Below are positions 1-10,183 of a DNA stretch of 64,000 nt, piece by piece. The notes under the pieces were generated by a model. It did no database searches. It worked only from the letters and a program-made list of their open reading frames with translations, and was not told where the DNA came from. The position numbers were made by a program, and so were the translations under genes. This stretch comes from Calditrichota bacterium (GTDB lineage Bacteria > Calditrichota > Calditrichia > Calditrichales > Calditrichaceae): assembly GCA_013151275.1 (NCBI GenBank), contig JAADIP010000092.1, positions 1 through 64,000 of the forward strand, written 5' to 3'. Every line of letters starts with the position of its first letter. Position 1 is the stretch's first letter.

Positions 1-153
1 CCCTTTAGGGGCTTGCACACACATTGTGAAGCAGGAGATTTTCTTCTTTTTTAAAATTTAATTCTCGATAACATTTTGAAATCAGAAAAATTAATCCGCT
101 CATGCCGCAACCCAAAAGACAATAAAATCTTATTTACTGATTCTTTCTTAGCG

Positions 154-344
154 ACCTTTGTGCATCCTTTGAGAACTCTGTGGTTTACTCCCTCCTCTCA
201 AACCAAACTGAAATCGAATAACTAAAAAAGATTTCTCTAAAAAACAAAAACTAAATTTTTATTACTAATTCCCCTTTGCGCCTCCTTTGCGAACTCTGCG
301 GTTTATCCCCTCTCAAACTAAATGGAAAACAAATAATAAAAAAA
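154..344. repeat. two direct copies of a ~70 bp intergenic repeat (CCTTTGyGCmTCCTTTGmGAACTCTGyGGTTTA...CTCAAACyAAA)
   Basis: Copies at about 154-230 and 271-344 align across most of their length by eye, including the A-rich tail. Confidence 0.75.
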
Positions 345-482
345 GCGGCGCGTAATATTGAATTTCTGAAGTTTTATTAAGGAAAGAAAAATAAGGAAAT
401 CGCTAAAACTACTCTTCGGATTGTGTTAAAATCAAATACTCAAATTTAATTTTTCTCCGGGAATAACCATCCAAAAACACCG

Positions 483-974
483 CTATCCCCCTTTGCGTAT
501 CTTCTCGAAAAAATTTCCGAACTTAGGTAAAACCGCGTCGTTCGTCTGCCCCGCCTCTTCCTCCGTAACCGGTCCCAAACGATCGATCAGATTAATATTT
601 TGATCCGTAACCCCCAAAAGATATTTTTGACCGTCAATATTAACTATCCACACACTATGCTTGGAAGTAAGATAGGTTTTGCTCAACACCTTAACTTTAC
701 CTTTTGATGCCCCGTTCGATCCGAATTGGAGTTTACGCATGCCTTTTAACGCAAAATATAAAACCGCCAGCAAAATAAAGGTAGCCGCCAACAACTTCAG
801 ATAGTGCCCGGTTAGCGAAGGCGCATCAACCTGCGCCTGATTCAAAGAAAGAGTTGTATTTGTTTTTAATGCCGTGCTATCGAATATCGCAGCGGTTGAA
901 TCTGCCCGACCGTTTACCGCTAAACCCAACATTAGCAGAAACACCCATTGAATTACTATCGCTTTTTTGTTCAA
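483..974 (-). CDS. fliO: flagellar biosynthetic protein FliO-like
   Basis: Single TM segment followed by KVKVLSKTYLTSKHSVWIVNIDGQKYLLGVTDQNINLIDRL, typical of FliO; position after fliN. Confidence 0.8.
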   Translation of the reverse strand: MNKKAIVIQWVFLLMLGLAVNGRADSTAAIFDSTALKTNTTLSLNQAQVDAPSLTGHYLKLLAATFILLAVLYFALKGMRKLQFGSNGASKGKVKVLSKTYLTSKHSVWIVNIDGQKYLLGVTDQNINLIDRLGPVTEEEAGQTNDAVLPKFGNFFEKIRKGG

Positions 975-1037
975 ATCACAAGGCTCCCTTGTCGTTTAAC
1001 CCGTTAAACTTACAAAAAAAGCTGCACCCAAAAAAAA

Positions 1038-1952
1038 TTACGTTAACGTTTTAAGACGATCTCTGGCGCTGATCAACTGAGTAATACGAATCCCGAATTT
1101 ATCGTCGATAACAACTACCTCTCCCTCAGCAAATTTCCTGCCGTTAACCAGAATGTCCAGCGGTTCGCCTGCCGATTTCTGAAATTCGACAATCGATCCT
1201 TTTCCCAATTTCAATAATTCCGAGACAAGCATGGACTTCCGGTCTAACTCCACGGTAATCTCCAGGTCCACATCAAGCAGCATCTCAATGTTACGATTAC
1301 CTTCGTAAGCCTCACCGTTTCCGCCCAGACTTCCGAATTCCGCGGGTTCAACGTTTACATGGGTCATGGCTTCCGCCGGAATCGTGTCGCTCGTTCCGTT
1401 GTCGCCCTCTTCTTCGATATTCCATAAATCGTTCCAGACAATATGCTCTAAAAAGAACGTTTGACCTTCGCTCTCCAGTTTTATTTTAGCTTGCGCGCCG
1501 TGAAACTGCTTTTGACTGTCAAGAGCGTCCTGCGGCTTTTCAACCAATCCCGCTTGTAAATTTTCGATGTGAAAACGGGCTTTATCGTCCGGAATTGACA
1601 TGCGAACCTGACCCAGAATCTGATTAAATATTTCCTTGAGACTGTCCAGATGATTTTCATCGATTTGAGACACCGGATCTTCATTAATCATCCAGGCATA
1701 AGCGGACAACACAAAATCGTCAGGGAAAAGAATCAGATGATAAACCTGATGAGGACCGTCCCCCGATTGAAACATCAGGGCAATTTTAGGAAAAGCAACC
1801 GACGATAACGATCGGGAAACATCGGTAGTCTCTTCTATCTGTTCGGTAATCATAACGGGTCTTTGAAACAGGTCTGACAGGCTCTTGGTCAGTATCGGAC
1901 GTAATTCGTCAATTTGCGCCTGATAATTATCCTTTAATTGGTTACTCTTCAT
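1038..1952 (-). CDS. fliN: flagellar motor switch protein FliN (FliY-like, long N-terminal domain)
   Basis: C-terminal SpoA domain LDVDLEITVELDRKSMLVSELLKLGKGSIVEFQKSAGEPLDILVNGRKFAEGEVVVIDDKFGIRIT; RBS AAGGAGAT before the ATG at 1952. Confidence 0.9.
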   Translation of the reverse strand: MKSNQLKDNYQAQIDELRPILTKSLSDLFQRPVMITEQIEETTDVSRSLSSVAFPKIALMFQSGDGPHQVYHLILFPDDFVLSAYAWMINEDPVSQIDENHLDSLKEIFNQILGQVRMSIPDDKARFHIENLQAGLVEKPQDALDSQKQFHGAQAKIKLESEGQTFFLEHIVWNDLWNIEEEGDNGTSDTIPAEAMTHVNVEPAEFGSLGGNGEAYEGNRNIEMLLDVDLEITVELDRKSMLVSELLKLGKGSIVEFQKSAGEPLDILVNGRKFAEGEVVVIDDKFGIRITQLISARDRLKTLT

Positions 1953-2928
1953 AATTTTTATCTCCTTCCACAATGGATTCAATTCGTAAGGCTAATCGCT
2001 TTTTACGCAATCCTATCACGGCGTTGAACGCGTGCTTTTTATTAACATAAACCGGGAGCAGATGATCCGTCCTGTTCTTAAGTTGAATTACATCGCCCAC
2101 CTGTAAATTTAAAAAATCTTTCACCGAAATTTTGGTTTTCCCGAGCATTACGCTCAAATTAGCCGGCGTCAGCAGCAGGTTTTCTTCAATCAAATTTCTT
2201 TCTTCCTCCGAAGATTCCTGAGAACCGAAAAGAATACGTTCCTGAACTTCGGGAGAAGAGACAATATTGGATATCCACATGTACGGATAACAAATATTCA
2301 TCAGCGTCGAGTGTCCGTGAATTTTTATTTCCATGGAAACCACCACCACCGGCTCCGATGAAGGAACAATCTGAACAAACTCGGGATTGCTTTCAAAACG
2401 TTCGACGGTGGTATTAAACTGCGTAATTTGTCCCCAGTTTTTGGAGAGCTCGACAACCAGACGATCAATTACCCGGCTCATAACTTTTTGTTCGATAATT
2501 GAAATCGGACGAGCCTCGGTAACGGGACTGCCCGGACCGCCGAATAGCCGTTCCACAATAAAAATGGCTAATTGCGGATTCATCTCCAAAACAAAATAGG
2601 ATGACGGATTATCCGGCTTGCAAACATAAATGCAACTCGGCGGCGCAATCGACATCACGAATTCCGAATACATGATCTGATCTATCGCCAAAAGATTCAT
2701 TTCCACAATCATCCGCAACTGCGCCGAAAGAAAAACACCAAAGTTTCTGCAAATTCCCTCATGAATGGTTTCCAGTAAACGCATCTGCTCCTTGGAAACC
2801 AGATTGGGATGTTTGAAATCGTATAACGAAATCTTTTGTCTGGGTTTTTCTTCTACTTCCTCAAAAGATTCACCCGAAACATTCGAAAGCAGCGCATCAA
2901 TCTCTTCCTGAGATAGAATTTTAGCCAT
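1942..2928 (-). CDS. fliM: flagellar motor switch protein FliM
   Basis: LSQEEIDALL N-terminal CheY-binding motif and FliM core; adjacent to fliN. Confidence 0.95.
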   Translation of the reverse strand: MAKILSQEEIDALLSNVSGESFEEVEEKPRQKISLYDFKHPNLVSKEQMRLLETIHEGICRNFGVFLSAQLRMIVEMNLLAIDQIMYSEFVMSIAPPSCIYVCKPDNPSSYFVLEMNPQLAIFIVERLFGGPGSPVTEARPISIIEQKVMSRVIDRLVVELSKNWGQITQFNTTVERFESNPEFVQIVPSSEPVVVVSMEIKIHGHSTLMNICYPYMWISNIVSSPEVQERILFGSQESSEEERNLIEENLLLTPANLSVMLGKTKISVKDFLNLQVGDVIQLKNRTDHLLPVYVNKKHAFNAVIGLRKKRLALRIESIVEGDKNYEE

Positions 2929-2938
2929 TATACTATCC

Positions 2939-3475
2939 TTATTCTAAAACAAACCGTGTAAAGTACAGATTCTTAACCACATCTTTTCCGATAATTTCAT
3001 TCACCCGCTGACTCATATCATATTTCATTTTTTGAATGTCTAACTCAATGGTTAGTTGAGCCACCGTCCGCGATCGCAGATAATCCAGAAATTGATCGAC
3101 GATGATGGGTCGATAACGTTCCAGTTCCTTTTTATCGCTCTCGTTTTCAACCTCAAGCGCAACCTCAAACACGGCAAAACGCCGACCGTAACTGTCTTTT
3201 GGATTGACGGTAAGATCGGAAATCGTAAAAATCACCCCTAATTCATCCTTCTCCTTCTTTTCCTTCTTCACCTCTGCCTTTGGTTCGCTCTTCTTAACTT
3301 TATCAGGCCAAACTCGCGGAACAATCACAAAATAAACCAAAGCCACGGCAACAACCAATTGAACTGCCAAAAGACCCATGATCAACATCCATTTTGTTCT
3401 GTTGGGTTTAGGCTCTTCCTGTTGCGGTTGATCATTCTCTTCTACCATCTCATTTGGCTTTTTATCCATAGTCAA
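2939..3475 (-). CDS. fliL: flagellar basal body-associated protein FliL
   Basis: TM segment plus FliL C-terminal domain; between motB and fliM. Confidence 0.85.
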   Translation of the reverse strand: MTMDKKPNEMVEENDQPQQEEPKPNRTKWMLIMGLLAVQLVVAVALVYFVIVPRVWPDKVKKSEPKAEVKKEKKEKDELGVIFTISDLTVNPKDSYGRRFAVFEVALEVENESDKKELERYRPIIVDQFLDYLRSRTVAQLTIELDIQKMKYDMSQRVNEIIGKDVVKNLYFTRFVLE

Positions 3476-3486
3476 CTACCTCTCCC

Positions 3487-4185
3487 TTAACGTTCATCAA
3501 ACCTGATATATATTTCTACTCGTCTATTTTTTGCCCGATTTTTAGGCGTTGTATTTGGAACCAACGGTCGGTACTCGCCATATCCCACCGCTGCCAGACG
3601 ACTTGCGCTTATGCCCTCAACATAATGGAAATAACGCACTACGCTCAAAGCGCGGTCTGTGGAAAGCTCCCAGTTTGTCGGATATTTTTCCGTGTGAATG
3701 GGAACATTATCCGTATGCCCTTCCACGTAAATCTCTTTAAAATCGTCCCGCGCCACGTCAGCAACCGCTTTTAATATGGGAAACGAGCTCGGTTTTAAAT
3801 CCGCTTTTCCCTGATCAAACAATATATTGTCTCCCAGACGGATATGAATGCCCATTCCGTCCATCTCGATATCTATCTGATCTTTTATATGCGACATTTC
3901 CAGTAATTTCTTAATCTTCTCGATCTTCTTTTCAACCTGATCTTTAAAATACTTGCTGCCTTCGTTACTTCTGCGCATCTTATTGTTAATCGAACTTTTC
4001 ATATTATCTAAAATTCCCAGCGCTCCTTTCATGGAGCTGACCGCCCCCTTAAACTTTTCCAGCTCAATGGTTGAGTACGATAATATCATGATAAAAAACA
4101 CCATTAACAGCGTAACCATGTCGCTGAAAGTGACCATCCAAAAAGGCGCGCCAAGTTTCTTGGTTTCAGGTTTTGCTCGTTTCAT
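3487..4185 (-). CDS. motB: flagellar motor stator protein MotB (OmpA-like)
   Basis: PFWMVTFSDMVTLLMVFFIM plug/TM and OmpA motif EGHTDNVPI...NRRVEI. Confidence 0.95.
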   Translation of the reverse strand: MKRAKPETKKLGAPFWMVTFSDMVTLLMVFFIMILSYSTIELEKFKGAVSSMKGALGILDNMKSSINNKMRRSNEGSKYFKDQVEKKIEKIKKLLEMSHIKDQIDIEMDGMGIHIRLGDNILFDQGKADLKPSSFPILKAVADVARDDFKEIYVEGHTDNVPIHTEKYPTNWELSTDRALSVVRYFHYVEGISASRLAAVGYGEYRPLVPNTTPKNRAKNRRVEIYIRFDER

Positions 4186-4196
4186 AACTGCTTATC

Positions 4197-4955
4197 TTAT
4201 TCCATTACTCTTTGTTTCGGAGCCAAAAAGTTCATCAGTTTTCTCTGAATCGTGTTCGGATGTTCGCCGAACTGAATCGATAACACCCCTTCGATAATCA
4301 TCTCTTTAACAATCACTTCCTCTTCCGATCGATTCTTCAGCTTACCGGCAATCGGCAAAAACACCAGATTTGCGGATAACGCTCCGTAAAATGTGGTAAT
4401 AAGTGCAATAGCCATACCGCCGCCGATCTGCGTCGGATCGTTTAAATTGGTTAACATGGCAATAAGACCGATTAAGGTACCGATCATTCCAAAAGCCGGA
4501 GAATATTCGCCGTAAGAAATAAAAATATCCTGCCCGCGCTTGTGACGCTCCATCAAATACGAAAGCTCGGTTTCCATAATATTCCGGATAAGCTCCGGTT
4601 CCGTGCCGTCAACTACCATCTCCATCCCCGAACGCAAAAAAGGATCACGAATATTATTAACTTCTTTATCAATAGCCAATAACCCCTCTTTTCTGGCTTT
4701 TTTGGAAAGCTGCACGATTTGATTGATTAAAGCCACATTATCGATTTTCTCACTAAAAAAGGCTTTGCGTACCACATCGATCACCCCAAGCACTTCCTTA
4801 AGCTGAAAACTGACCAACGTAGCTGCCGTAGCTCCGCCGATTACAACCATCATTGAAGGAACATGTACAAATATCGACGCATGCCCGCCCATGATGATTG
4901 TTGTCAGAACCAGACTAACACCCAAAACAATTCCGATGATTGTTGCTAAATCCAC
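4197..4955 (-). CDS. motA: flagellar motor stator protein MotA
   Basis: MotA/TolQ/ExbB family with GYEYSPAFGMIGTLIGLIAML-type segment; adjacent to motB. Confidence 0.95.
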   Translation of the reverse strand: MDLATIIGIVLGVSLVLTTIIMGGHASIFVHVPSMMVVIGGATAATLVSFQLKEVLGVIDVVRKAFFSEKIDNVALINQIVQLSKKARKEGLLAIDKEVNNIRDPFLRSGMEMVVDGTEPELIRNIMETELSYLMERHKRGQDIFISYGEYSPAFGMIGTLIGLIAMLTNLNDPTQIGGGMAIALITTFYGALSANLVFLPIAGKLKNRSEEEVIVKEMIIEGVLSIQFGEHPNTIQRKLMNFLAPKQRVME

Positions 4956-5011
4956 CTCTTCATCCTCTCCTTATATTAATCACACCCCAACCCCGACAAG
5001 TTAAGGTTTAA

Positions 5012-5042
5012 AAGCAGGTCGGGATTTTAACCCCGACCCGCT
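5012..5042 (-). terminator. hairpin between flgE and motA
   Basis: Minus strand GGTCGGG-GTTAAAAT-CCCGACC stem followed by TGCTTTTAAA. Confidence 0.5.
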
Positions 5043-5050
5043 ATTTACGA

Positions 5051-6673
5051 TTAACGTTTGAGACGAATCAATTCATCTAACATTTGATCTGCCGTTGTAA
5101 TTACCCTGGCGCTGGCTTCAAAACCGCGCTGTGTCGTTATCATATCCGTAAATTCTTTTGAAACATCCACATTCGACATTTCCAACGACCCGGAGATGAT
5201 TGATGTCACCGATTTGTCATCTAATTCCACAACCTGCTCAGGACCCGAAGCCATACTGGTTTGATAAAGACCTTCGCCTAATTGCATCAATCCCGATTTG
5301 TTCGAAACCTGAGAAAGAGCAATTTTTGCCAGCGATACCTTTTCGCCGTTACTGAAAGTACCGTTAATAATGCCCTTTGTATCGATCGTTAAATTAACCA
5401 GACGTCCTACCGCCCGACCGTCTTGTTGTTTAACATTAATCGTTGAAAGTGAGTTAAACTGGGTTAATCCCATGCGCCCTTCTCCGCTTTCGGCGTGAAG
5501 ATCCACCGACATAATTTCCGCGCCCGTTTTAGGATCAAGCGAAAGTTGAGTCGCGCCGCCATCAAAAGTAAACGAAGTAAGCACCCCGGCTTCGTTAAAT
5601 GTGGCGCGACCGCTGCTGCCGCTCAGAATCTTTTCGTCGCCCGTCGTCTTTGCCACCCATGTCCATTCGCCGGCATTTGCCGTTTTGGTAAATTCCATAA
5701 TTATATTGTGGCTCGATCCCAAACTGTCGTAAACCACCACCGAGGTTTTGGCGGTTCCCGTTTCTCCCGGAATCGTGTTCACAAAATTGGCTAAATCGAT
5801 GCGACCGGTGCTGGCTGCTCCGTTGGTCAGACGGATGGAGGTCGAACTTGTACCGGCTTCGGCGTCGGTTAAAACGATTTTACCGTCTTTCATTGATGCG
5901 CTTGTGCCGGTAAAGGCGCCGTTGATCGCATCAAGAAGTTTTTGCAACGTATCGCCCGTGGAATAGGTATAAGTTGCCGTAACCGCAGTCCCGTCGGGAT
6001 TGGTGCCGCTGATTTCGATAGTGTCGCCGTCCGCTAACGGCGTGGCGATCTGATCCAGACTGTTAATGTCGGTCGTGGCGTCCGCGTTGGCGCCGCCAAC
6101 GGTCAATGCGCTTCCCAGTTCCCACTCTTCGGTGGTGGTCTTAAGTCCGGCGTTTAAATTTCCCGAAAGCCAGATATTCTTTGTTTGCTGGGCTTCGGAA
6201 ACCATGTTCATGTCTATGGAAATATCGCTCAGGTTTCCCGACCCGAATCCCAGCTCTTTGTTGGAATCGGAAATCATCCATCCCTGAACCGCAAGACCGC
6301 GATGATTAACCAGTTTTCCGTCGGCGTTAAAAAAGAACTGCCCGGCTCTGGTCAATACGCGGGTTTCACCGGCGTTCAGCACAAAAAAACCGTCGCCCTC
6401 GATGGCTAAATCGGTTAAAACGCCCGTTTGCTCCAGACTTCCCTGAGTGTAAATATTTTCGATGGATGTGGTTTTCATACCCAGTCCCACTTGCATCGGG
6501 TTGATGTAACTTGCTCCCGCCGGAGATAGCGTTTGACTTAACGCCTCGGCAAAATTCAACCTGCCGCTCTTAAATCCGATGGTATTGATATTTGCAATGT
6601 TATTGCCTATAACATCCATGCGCATCTGATGATTCTTCAATCCCGAAACACCTGCTAATAATGATCTTAACAT
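5051..6673 (-). CDS. flgE: flagellar hook protein FlgE
   Basis: MLRSLLAGVSGLKNHQMRMDVIGNNIANINTIGFK N-terminus and C-terminal VDVSKEFTDMITTQRGFEASARVITTADQMLDELIRLKR; RBS GGAGGG before the ATG at 6673. Confidence 0.95.
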   Translation of the reverse strand: MLRSLLAGVSGLKNHQMRMDVIGNNIANINTIGFKSGRLNFAEALSQTLSPAGASYINPMQVGLGMKTTSIENIYTQGSLEQTGVLTDLAIEGDGFFVLNAGETRVLTRAGQFFFNADGKLVNHRGLAVQGWMISDSNKELGFGSGNLSDISIDMNMVSEAQQTKNIWLSGNLNAGLKTTTEEWELGSALTVGGANADATTDINSLDQIATPLADGDTIEISGTNPDGTAVTATYTYSTGDTLQKLLDAINGAFTGTSASMKDGKIVLTDAEAGTSSTSIRLTNGAASTGRIDLANFVNTIPGETGTAKTSVVVYDSLGSSHNIIMEFTKTANAGEWTWVAKTTGDEKILSGSSGRATFNEAGVLTSFTFDGGATQLSLDPKTGAEIMSVDLHAESGEGRMGLTQFNSLSTINVKQQDGRAVGRLVNLTIDTKGIINGTFSNGEKVSLAKIALSQVSNKSGLMQLGEGLYQTSMASGPEQVVELDDKSVTSIISGSLEMSNVDVSKEFTDMITTQRGFEASARVITTADQMLDELIRLKR

Positions 6674-6760
6674 AATTTTACCCTCCTTAGTTTTAAATCC
6701 GCTTCGATCATTCGACGGATTGAGGGCTCCCTTCAAAAGGTCCAGCCCTGCGTCTCTTAT

Positions 6761-7156
6761 TTAAACAATTGCTAAACTGTCAATGTTAGTAAAAATCCGT
6801 TCATTACTTTGCGCCTGATCGATGGCTGTAACCACCGTTCGATTCCTGACGCTGACCACAAAAGCCCTGTCGTCCATTAAAATCACAGAGTTTTGCGCGC
6901 CTTTAGCCTTTAATTGTTGAACGCCCTGTTGCAGGCGCTGCAAATCAATTTCCGAAAGCGAAAGCGAACGATTCTCCATCCTCTTTAAGGCATGGGCGGA
7001 AAACCTTAGCTCGCCAGTTTCGTTCAAACTCTTTTGCAAAAGCGAACCAAAAGCAACACTCTTTGCCTTTTTTGCCGAAGACGACCCGCCCTGATTTACC
7101 TTTTGAGGTTGAATGGGCTTCAGGCTTTGATTGAGTTGTAATTCGCCTACTTTCAT
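6761..7156 (-). CDS. flagellar operon protein (TIGR02530-like)
   Basis: LRFSAHALKRMENRSLSLSEIDLQRLQQGVQQLKAKGAQNSVILMDDRAFVVSVRNRTVVTAID; between flgD and flgE. Confidence 0.75.
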   Translation of the reverse strand: MKVGELQLNQSLKPIQPQKVNQGGSSSAKKAKSVAFGSLLQKSLNETGELRFSAHALKRMENRSLSLSEIDLQRLQQGVQQLKAKGAQNSVILMDDRAFVVSVRNRTVVTAIDQAQSNERIFTNIDSLAIV

Positions 7157-7171
7157 AATTCTTTCCTCGTC

Positions 7172-7852
7172 TTAGCCGATTTGAACAATATCGCCAAAAA
7201 CAACTTCCTTGCCGTTTACAATCAAAACAGGCTGCCCCTGAACATACCGAACTGCGGATACGATTCCGCGGCTAAAGGTCTGAACGTTTACGGAATTCTC
7301 CTCGCCGTCGGTTGCAATCACCTTAAAATGATAGTTCCCGCCCGACAAAGAATTTCCGTCGTCATCTTTACCGTCCCAGTCAATGGTCTGTCGTCCGCTG
7401 CTTAACTGATTTACCTCGATGGTTCGCACCAGCTTGTCGTTGTCATCGTAAATTTCGATGCTGACCTTTTTAGCGTCCGCTCCCAATTCAAAGGTAACCG
7501 GAACCGACTCTCCGCTTAAAAGAGACAGCGTATCGCCGTAAGACATTACCTCTTTCCCGATAAAATTGGTAGCCATGGTATTGTGAATGGTTTGCGCCAA
7601 AAGCATGTCGGTATCCATTCCCTGCTGCAAAGTCTGATCAATGCTCATCAAACGCTCCAGCGAACTGAACTGGGCTAATTGCGCGGCAAAGTCCTGACTT
7701 TTCATGGGCGACATGGGATCCTGATTTTGCAACTGGGTGACCAGAATCTGCAAAAATTGATATTTGCCCATCTCCGCGTTGTTTACGGATCCCGGTAACT
7801 GTCCGTTTTGATAAGTACTTCCCGATGATACGGAATTAATGAAATCTCCCAT
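7172..7852 (-). CDS. flgD: flagellar hook assembly protein FlgD
   Basis: FLQILVTQLQNQDPMSPMKSQDFAAQLAQFSSLERL and FlgD Ig-like domain. Confidence 0.95.
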   Translation of the reverse strand: MGDFINSVSSGSTYQNGQLPGSVNNAEMGKYQFLQILVTQLQNQDPMSPMKSQDFAAQLAQFSSLERLMSIDQTLQQGMDTDMLLAQTIHNTMATNFIGKEVMSYGDTLSLLSGESVPVTFELGADAKKVSIEIYDDNDKLVRTIEVNQLSSGRQTIDWDGKDDDGNSLSGGNYHFKVIATDGEENSVNVQTFSRGIVSAVRYVQGQPVLIVNGKEVVFGDIVQIG

Positions 7853-7865
7853 TATTCTTTTTCTC

Positions 7866-9602
7866 CTATGCTGTTATTTCCATGGTGTTGTAACCAAAAT
7901 TTCTGCTGATTATGGTGGTATTCGGTTCATAAGAAGAACCCTCCTTTCCTGAAATGATATTATCCGAAGTTTTTATTTTTCTGCGCTGCGTCCCATTTTC
8001 GTGCTGAGAAGAACTTTTGAACTGCCCCACATTCACCTGAAACCCGCCGATAACAATGCCCTTTTGTACAAGATTATTTTGAATTGCAGAGGACAATTTG
8101 AGCAGTTCGCTGCGAACCTGTTCCGATTCCACATAAACGGTTACCTTGTTTTCTTTTTGCTGAAAATGTAAATCGATTTTACCGAGAGGCGTGTTCTCAA
8201 ACCGCAGTTGCAAATCTCCCGTTCTTTTTTGTTGAACGTTCTTGATCTGCTCGATCATCTGTTGAATTTCGTCGGCAAGCTTAATCATAACGGGCGATAC
8301 ATTCTGAGATTTTATCTGAAAAACTTTTGCGGCGTGATTTTGCAGATTAAGACCGTTCGCCTCCTGACTGAGCCTGGTTAAAGATTCTATTTTTAAAAAT
8401 TTTTGATCTTTAAACAACAGAGTCTGCGGGCTTTTGTCGGAATTTATGTTTTGGATATTTAAATTAGTCGCATCCTGCGTCGTAATGACTTTTCCGTCAG
8501 CCTGAATATTGGTTTGTAAAGCTTCCGCTCCCGTTTCCTGCACGGATTTAACAAAGTAAGTCAGTTTCAGAAACTGCTTCACTTCCGCGTTGCCTTCGCC
8601 TGAAGCCGAAACCTGATTCCGGCTGGCGTTATTTGCCGCGTTAACCTGACCCTTTTCGACATGCGCCGCCCCTGCCGCAGAACGAGCACTTTGCGGCAAT
8701 TTTAATCTCAAACTCAAAAATTCGGTTGCTTTTCCTTGCTGTGAAACCTCCGAAGGAGCTCCGTCTTTTAAAACTGTTTTTTGTCCCGGCTGAAATTCTT
8801 CTTCGCTTCCCGTCAATCCGGTTGTTTTTTCGGCTTGCTTTGCCACCGGCTGAATCTCAATTTTTAATTGCGGCATCGCCTTGGAAATTTTGCCCTTAAG
8901 AGCCTGTTCAATTTCCGCAGGCTCTGTAACCGCTTGCCACCCTTCTTCGGCGGTAAATTTAAAGAACAACTCTCCCTTTACCCCCTGCGGCTGCGGGACG
9001 TTTTTTTGAATTGATTTAGCATTGGACTCGGCGGATAAAATTCCTTCTCCTGCCTTACCCTTTACCGAAGACCCCGGCAGCCCGAATTCGACTTTAATAA
9101 TGTTCCCCGATTTTGAAGCGATCTGCGGATTAAGTTTGCCCTCTTCGCTTAACCGATTTAAAGAAAACTGAATAATGGATTTAATGACGGACGGGTCGCC
9201 GGTTAATTTGCTCGCAATTTCCGCATCGGATTTTATTTCGCCGGACTTTGATTCATCCTTGCCGGGAATCTCCAAATCATCTTCCCGCCCGGCTTTTTCG
9301 GGAAGTTTTGATTTAACCAAAGCCGCGTCTTCGGCGTCCGGATTTTTCACCTCAAAACTTGCAATCGGTTTTTCCGTCCGAATATTTGTCTCTGTTTTAT
9401 TCCCGCTGAAATCGGAACCGGACCTTGTTTGCAAAAGATTTGACCACAAATTGTAAAACTCACTCTGCCCGCCGCCCATTCGCGTTGAATTGGATTCCCG
9501 AATATTCAATAAACTCCGGGGCGCGCGGTTCGCGTTTAAAAGTTTCGCCCCGATAGGAAGCTTTTTCTTTAGCATTTGCGGCATTAAATTACTGGTTCTC
9601 AT
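7866..9602 (-). CDS. fliK: flagellar hook-length control protein FliK
   Basis: Low-complexity N-terminal region and Flg_hook domain LQLRFENTPLGKIDLHFQQKENKVTVYVESEQVRSELLKLSSAIQNNLVQKGIVIGGFQVNV. Confidence 0.85.
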   Translation of the reverse strand: MRTSNLMPQMLKKKLPIGAKLLNANRAPRSLLNIRESNSTRMGGGQSEFYNLWSNLLQTRSGSDFSGNKTETNIRTEKPIASFEVKNPDAEDAALVKSKLPEKAGREDDLEIPGKDESKSGEIKSDAEIASKLTGDPSVIKSIIQFSLNRLSEEGKLNPQIASKSGNIIKVEFGLPGSSVKGKAGEGILSAESNAKSIQKNVPQPQGVKGELFFKFTAEEGWQAVTEPAEIEQALKGKISKAMPQLKIEIQPVAKQAEKTTGLTGSEEEFQPGQKTVLKDGAPSEVSQQGKATEFLSLRLKLPQSARSAAGAAHVEKGQVNAANNASRNQVSASGEGNAEVKQFLKLTYFVKSVQETGAEALQTNIQADGKVITTQDATNLNIQNINSDKSPQTLLFKDQKFLKIESLTRLSQEANGLNLQNHAAKVFQIKSQNVSPVMIKLADEIQQMIEQIKNVQQKRTGDLQLRFENTPLGKIDLHFQQKENKVTVYVESEQVRSELLKLSSAIQNNLVQKGIVIGGFQVNVGQFKSSSQHENGTQRRKIKTSDNIISGKEGSSYEPNTTIISRNFGYNTMEITA

Positions 9603-9614
9603 AACCTGCCCGAT

Positions 9615-10181
9615 CTAATTTTTAATCATTTTTTGAGTGATCGCTGCTGCCCGATCCGAAGAAAGCGCCGCCAGCAAATTTTTGCGCGACGTCTTGCTCA
9701 TCTGATTATAAATTTGGATGATGGTCTGATCATCCAGCTTTGACAGAATTTTTGCCATATCTTTCGCCTTTAAAGCGGAAATTGTTTTGGCGATTTCCCT
9801 GACCTTATTTTGCTTTTGGGTCAGCGTAGTGTACTTTTTCTTCCATGTTTCTATTTCGGATACCAATTCATTGCGCTTTTCATCAAATGTCGCCATTTCG
9901 GTCGCCAGACTATCGATCACCCGATCTTTTATTTTCAAAGAATCCCGATACTTATCGACCAGCGTGTAAAGACTGTCAATCGTATTCTTGACCTTGGTCC
10001 AGTTGCCCCGTTTCAGGTCTTCTTTTACCTCTTTTTTTACCTCAACGCGTTTTTGCACGGATTCCGCCTCCTGTTTTTTACCCTCCGGTTGAGACGGCGA
10101 TGATATAAGAAAGATAATCCCGATAACAAGCAGCACCATTAAAGGAAAGCTAAACAGACTCATTAACACCCAGCGTCTCAT
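9615..10181 (-). CDS. MotE-like/MgtE_N-like flagellar protein
   Basis: TM segment, coiled coil, then ISALKAKDMAKILSKLDDQTIIQIYNQMSKTSRKNLLAALSSDRAAAITQKM; between fliJ and fliK. Confidence 0.7.
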   Translation of the reverse strand: MRRWVLMSLFSFPLMVLLVIGIIFLISSPSQPEGKKQEAESVQKRVEVKKEVKEDLKRGNWTKVKNTIDSLYTLVDKYRDSLKIKDRVIDSLATEMATFDEKRNELVSEIETWKKKYTTLTQKQNKVREIAKTISALKAKDMAKILSKLDDQTIIQIYNQMSKTSRKNLLAALSSDRAAAITQKMIKN

Positions 10182-10183
10182 CT

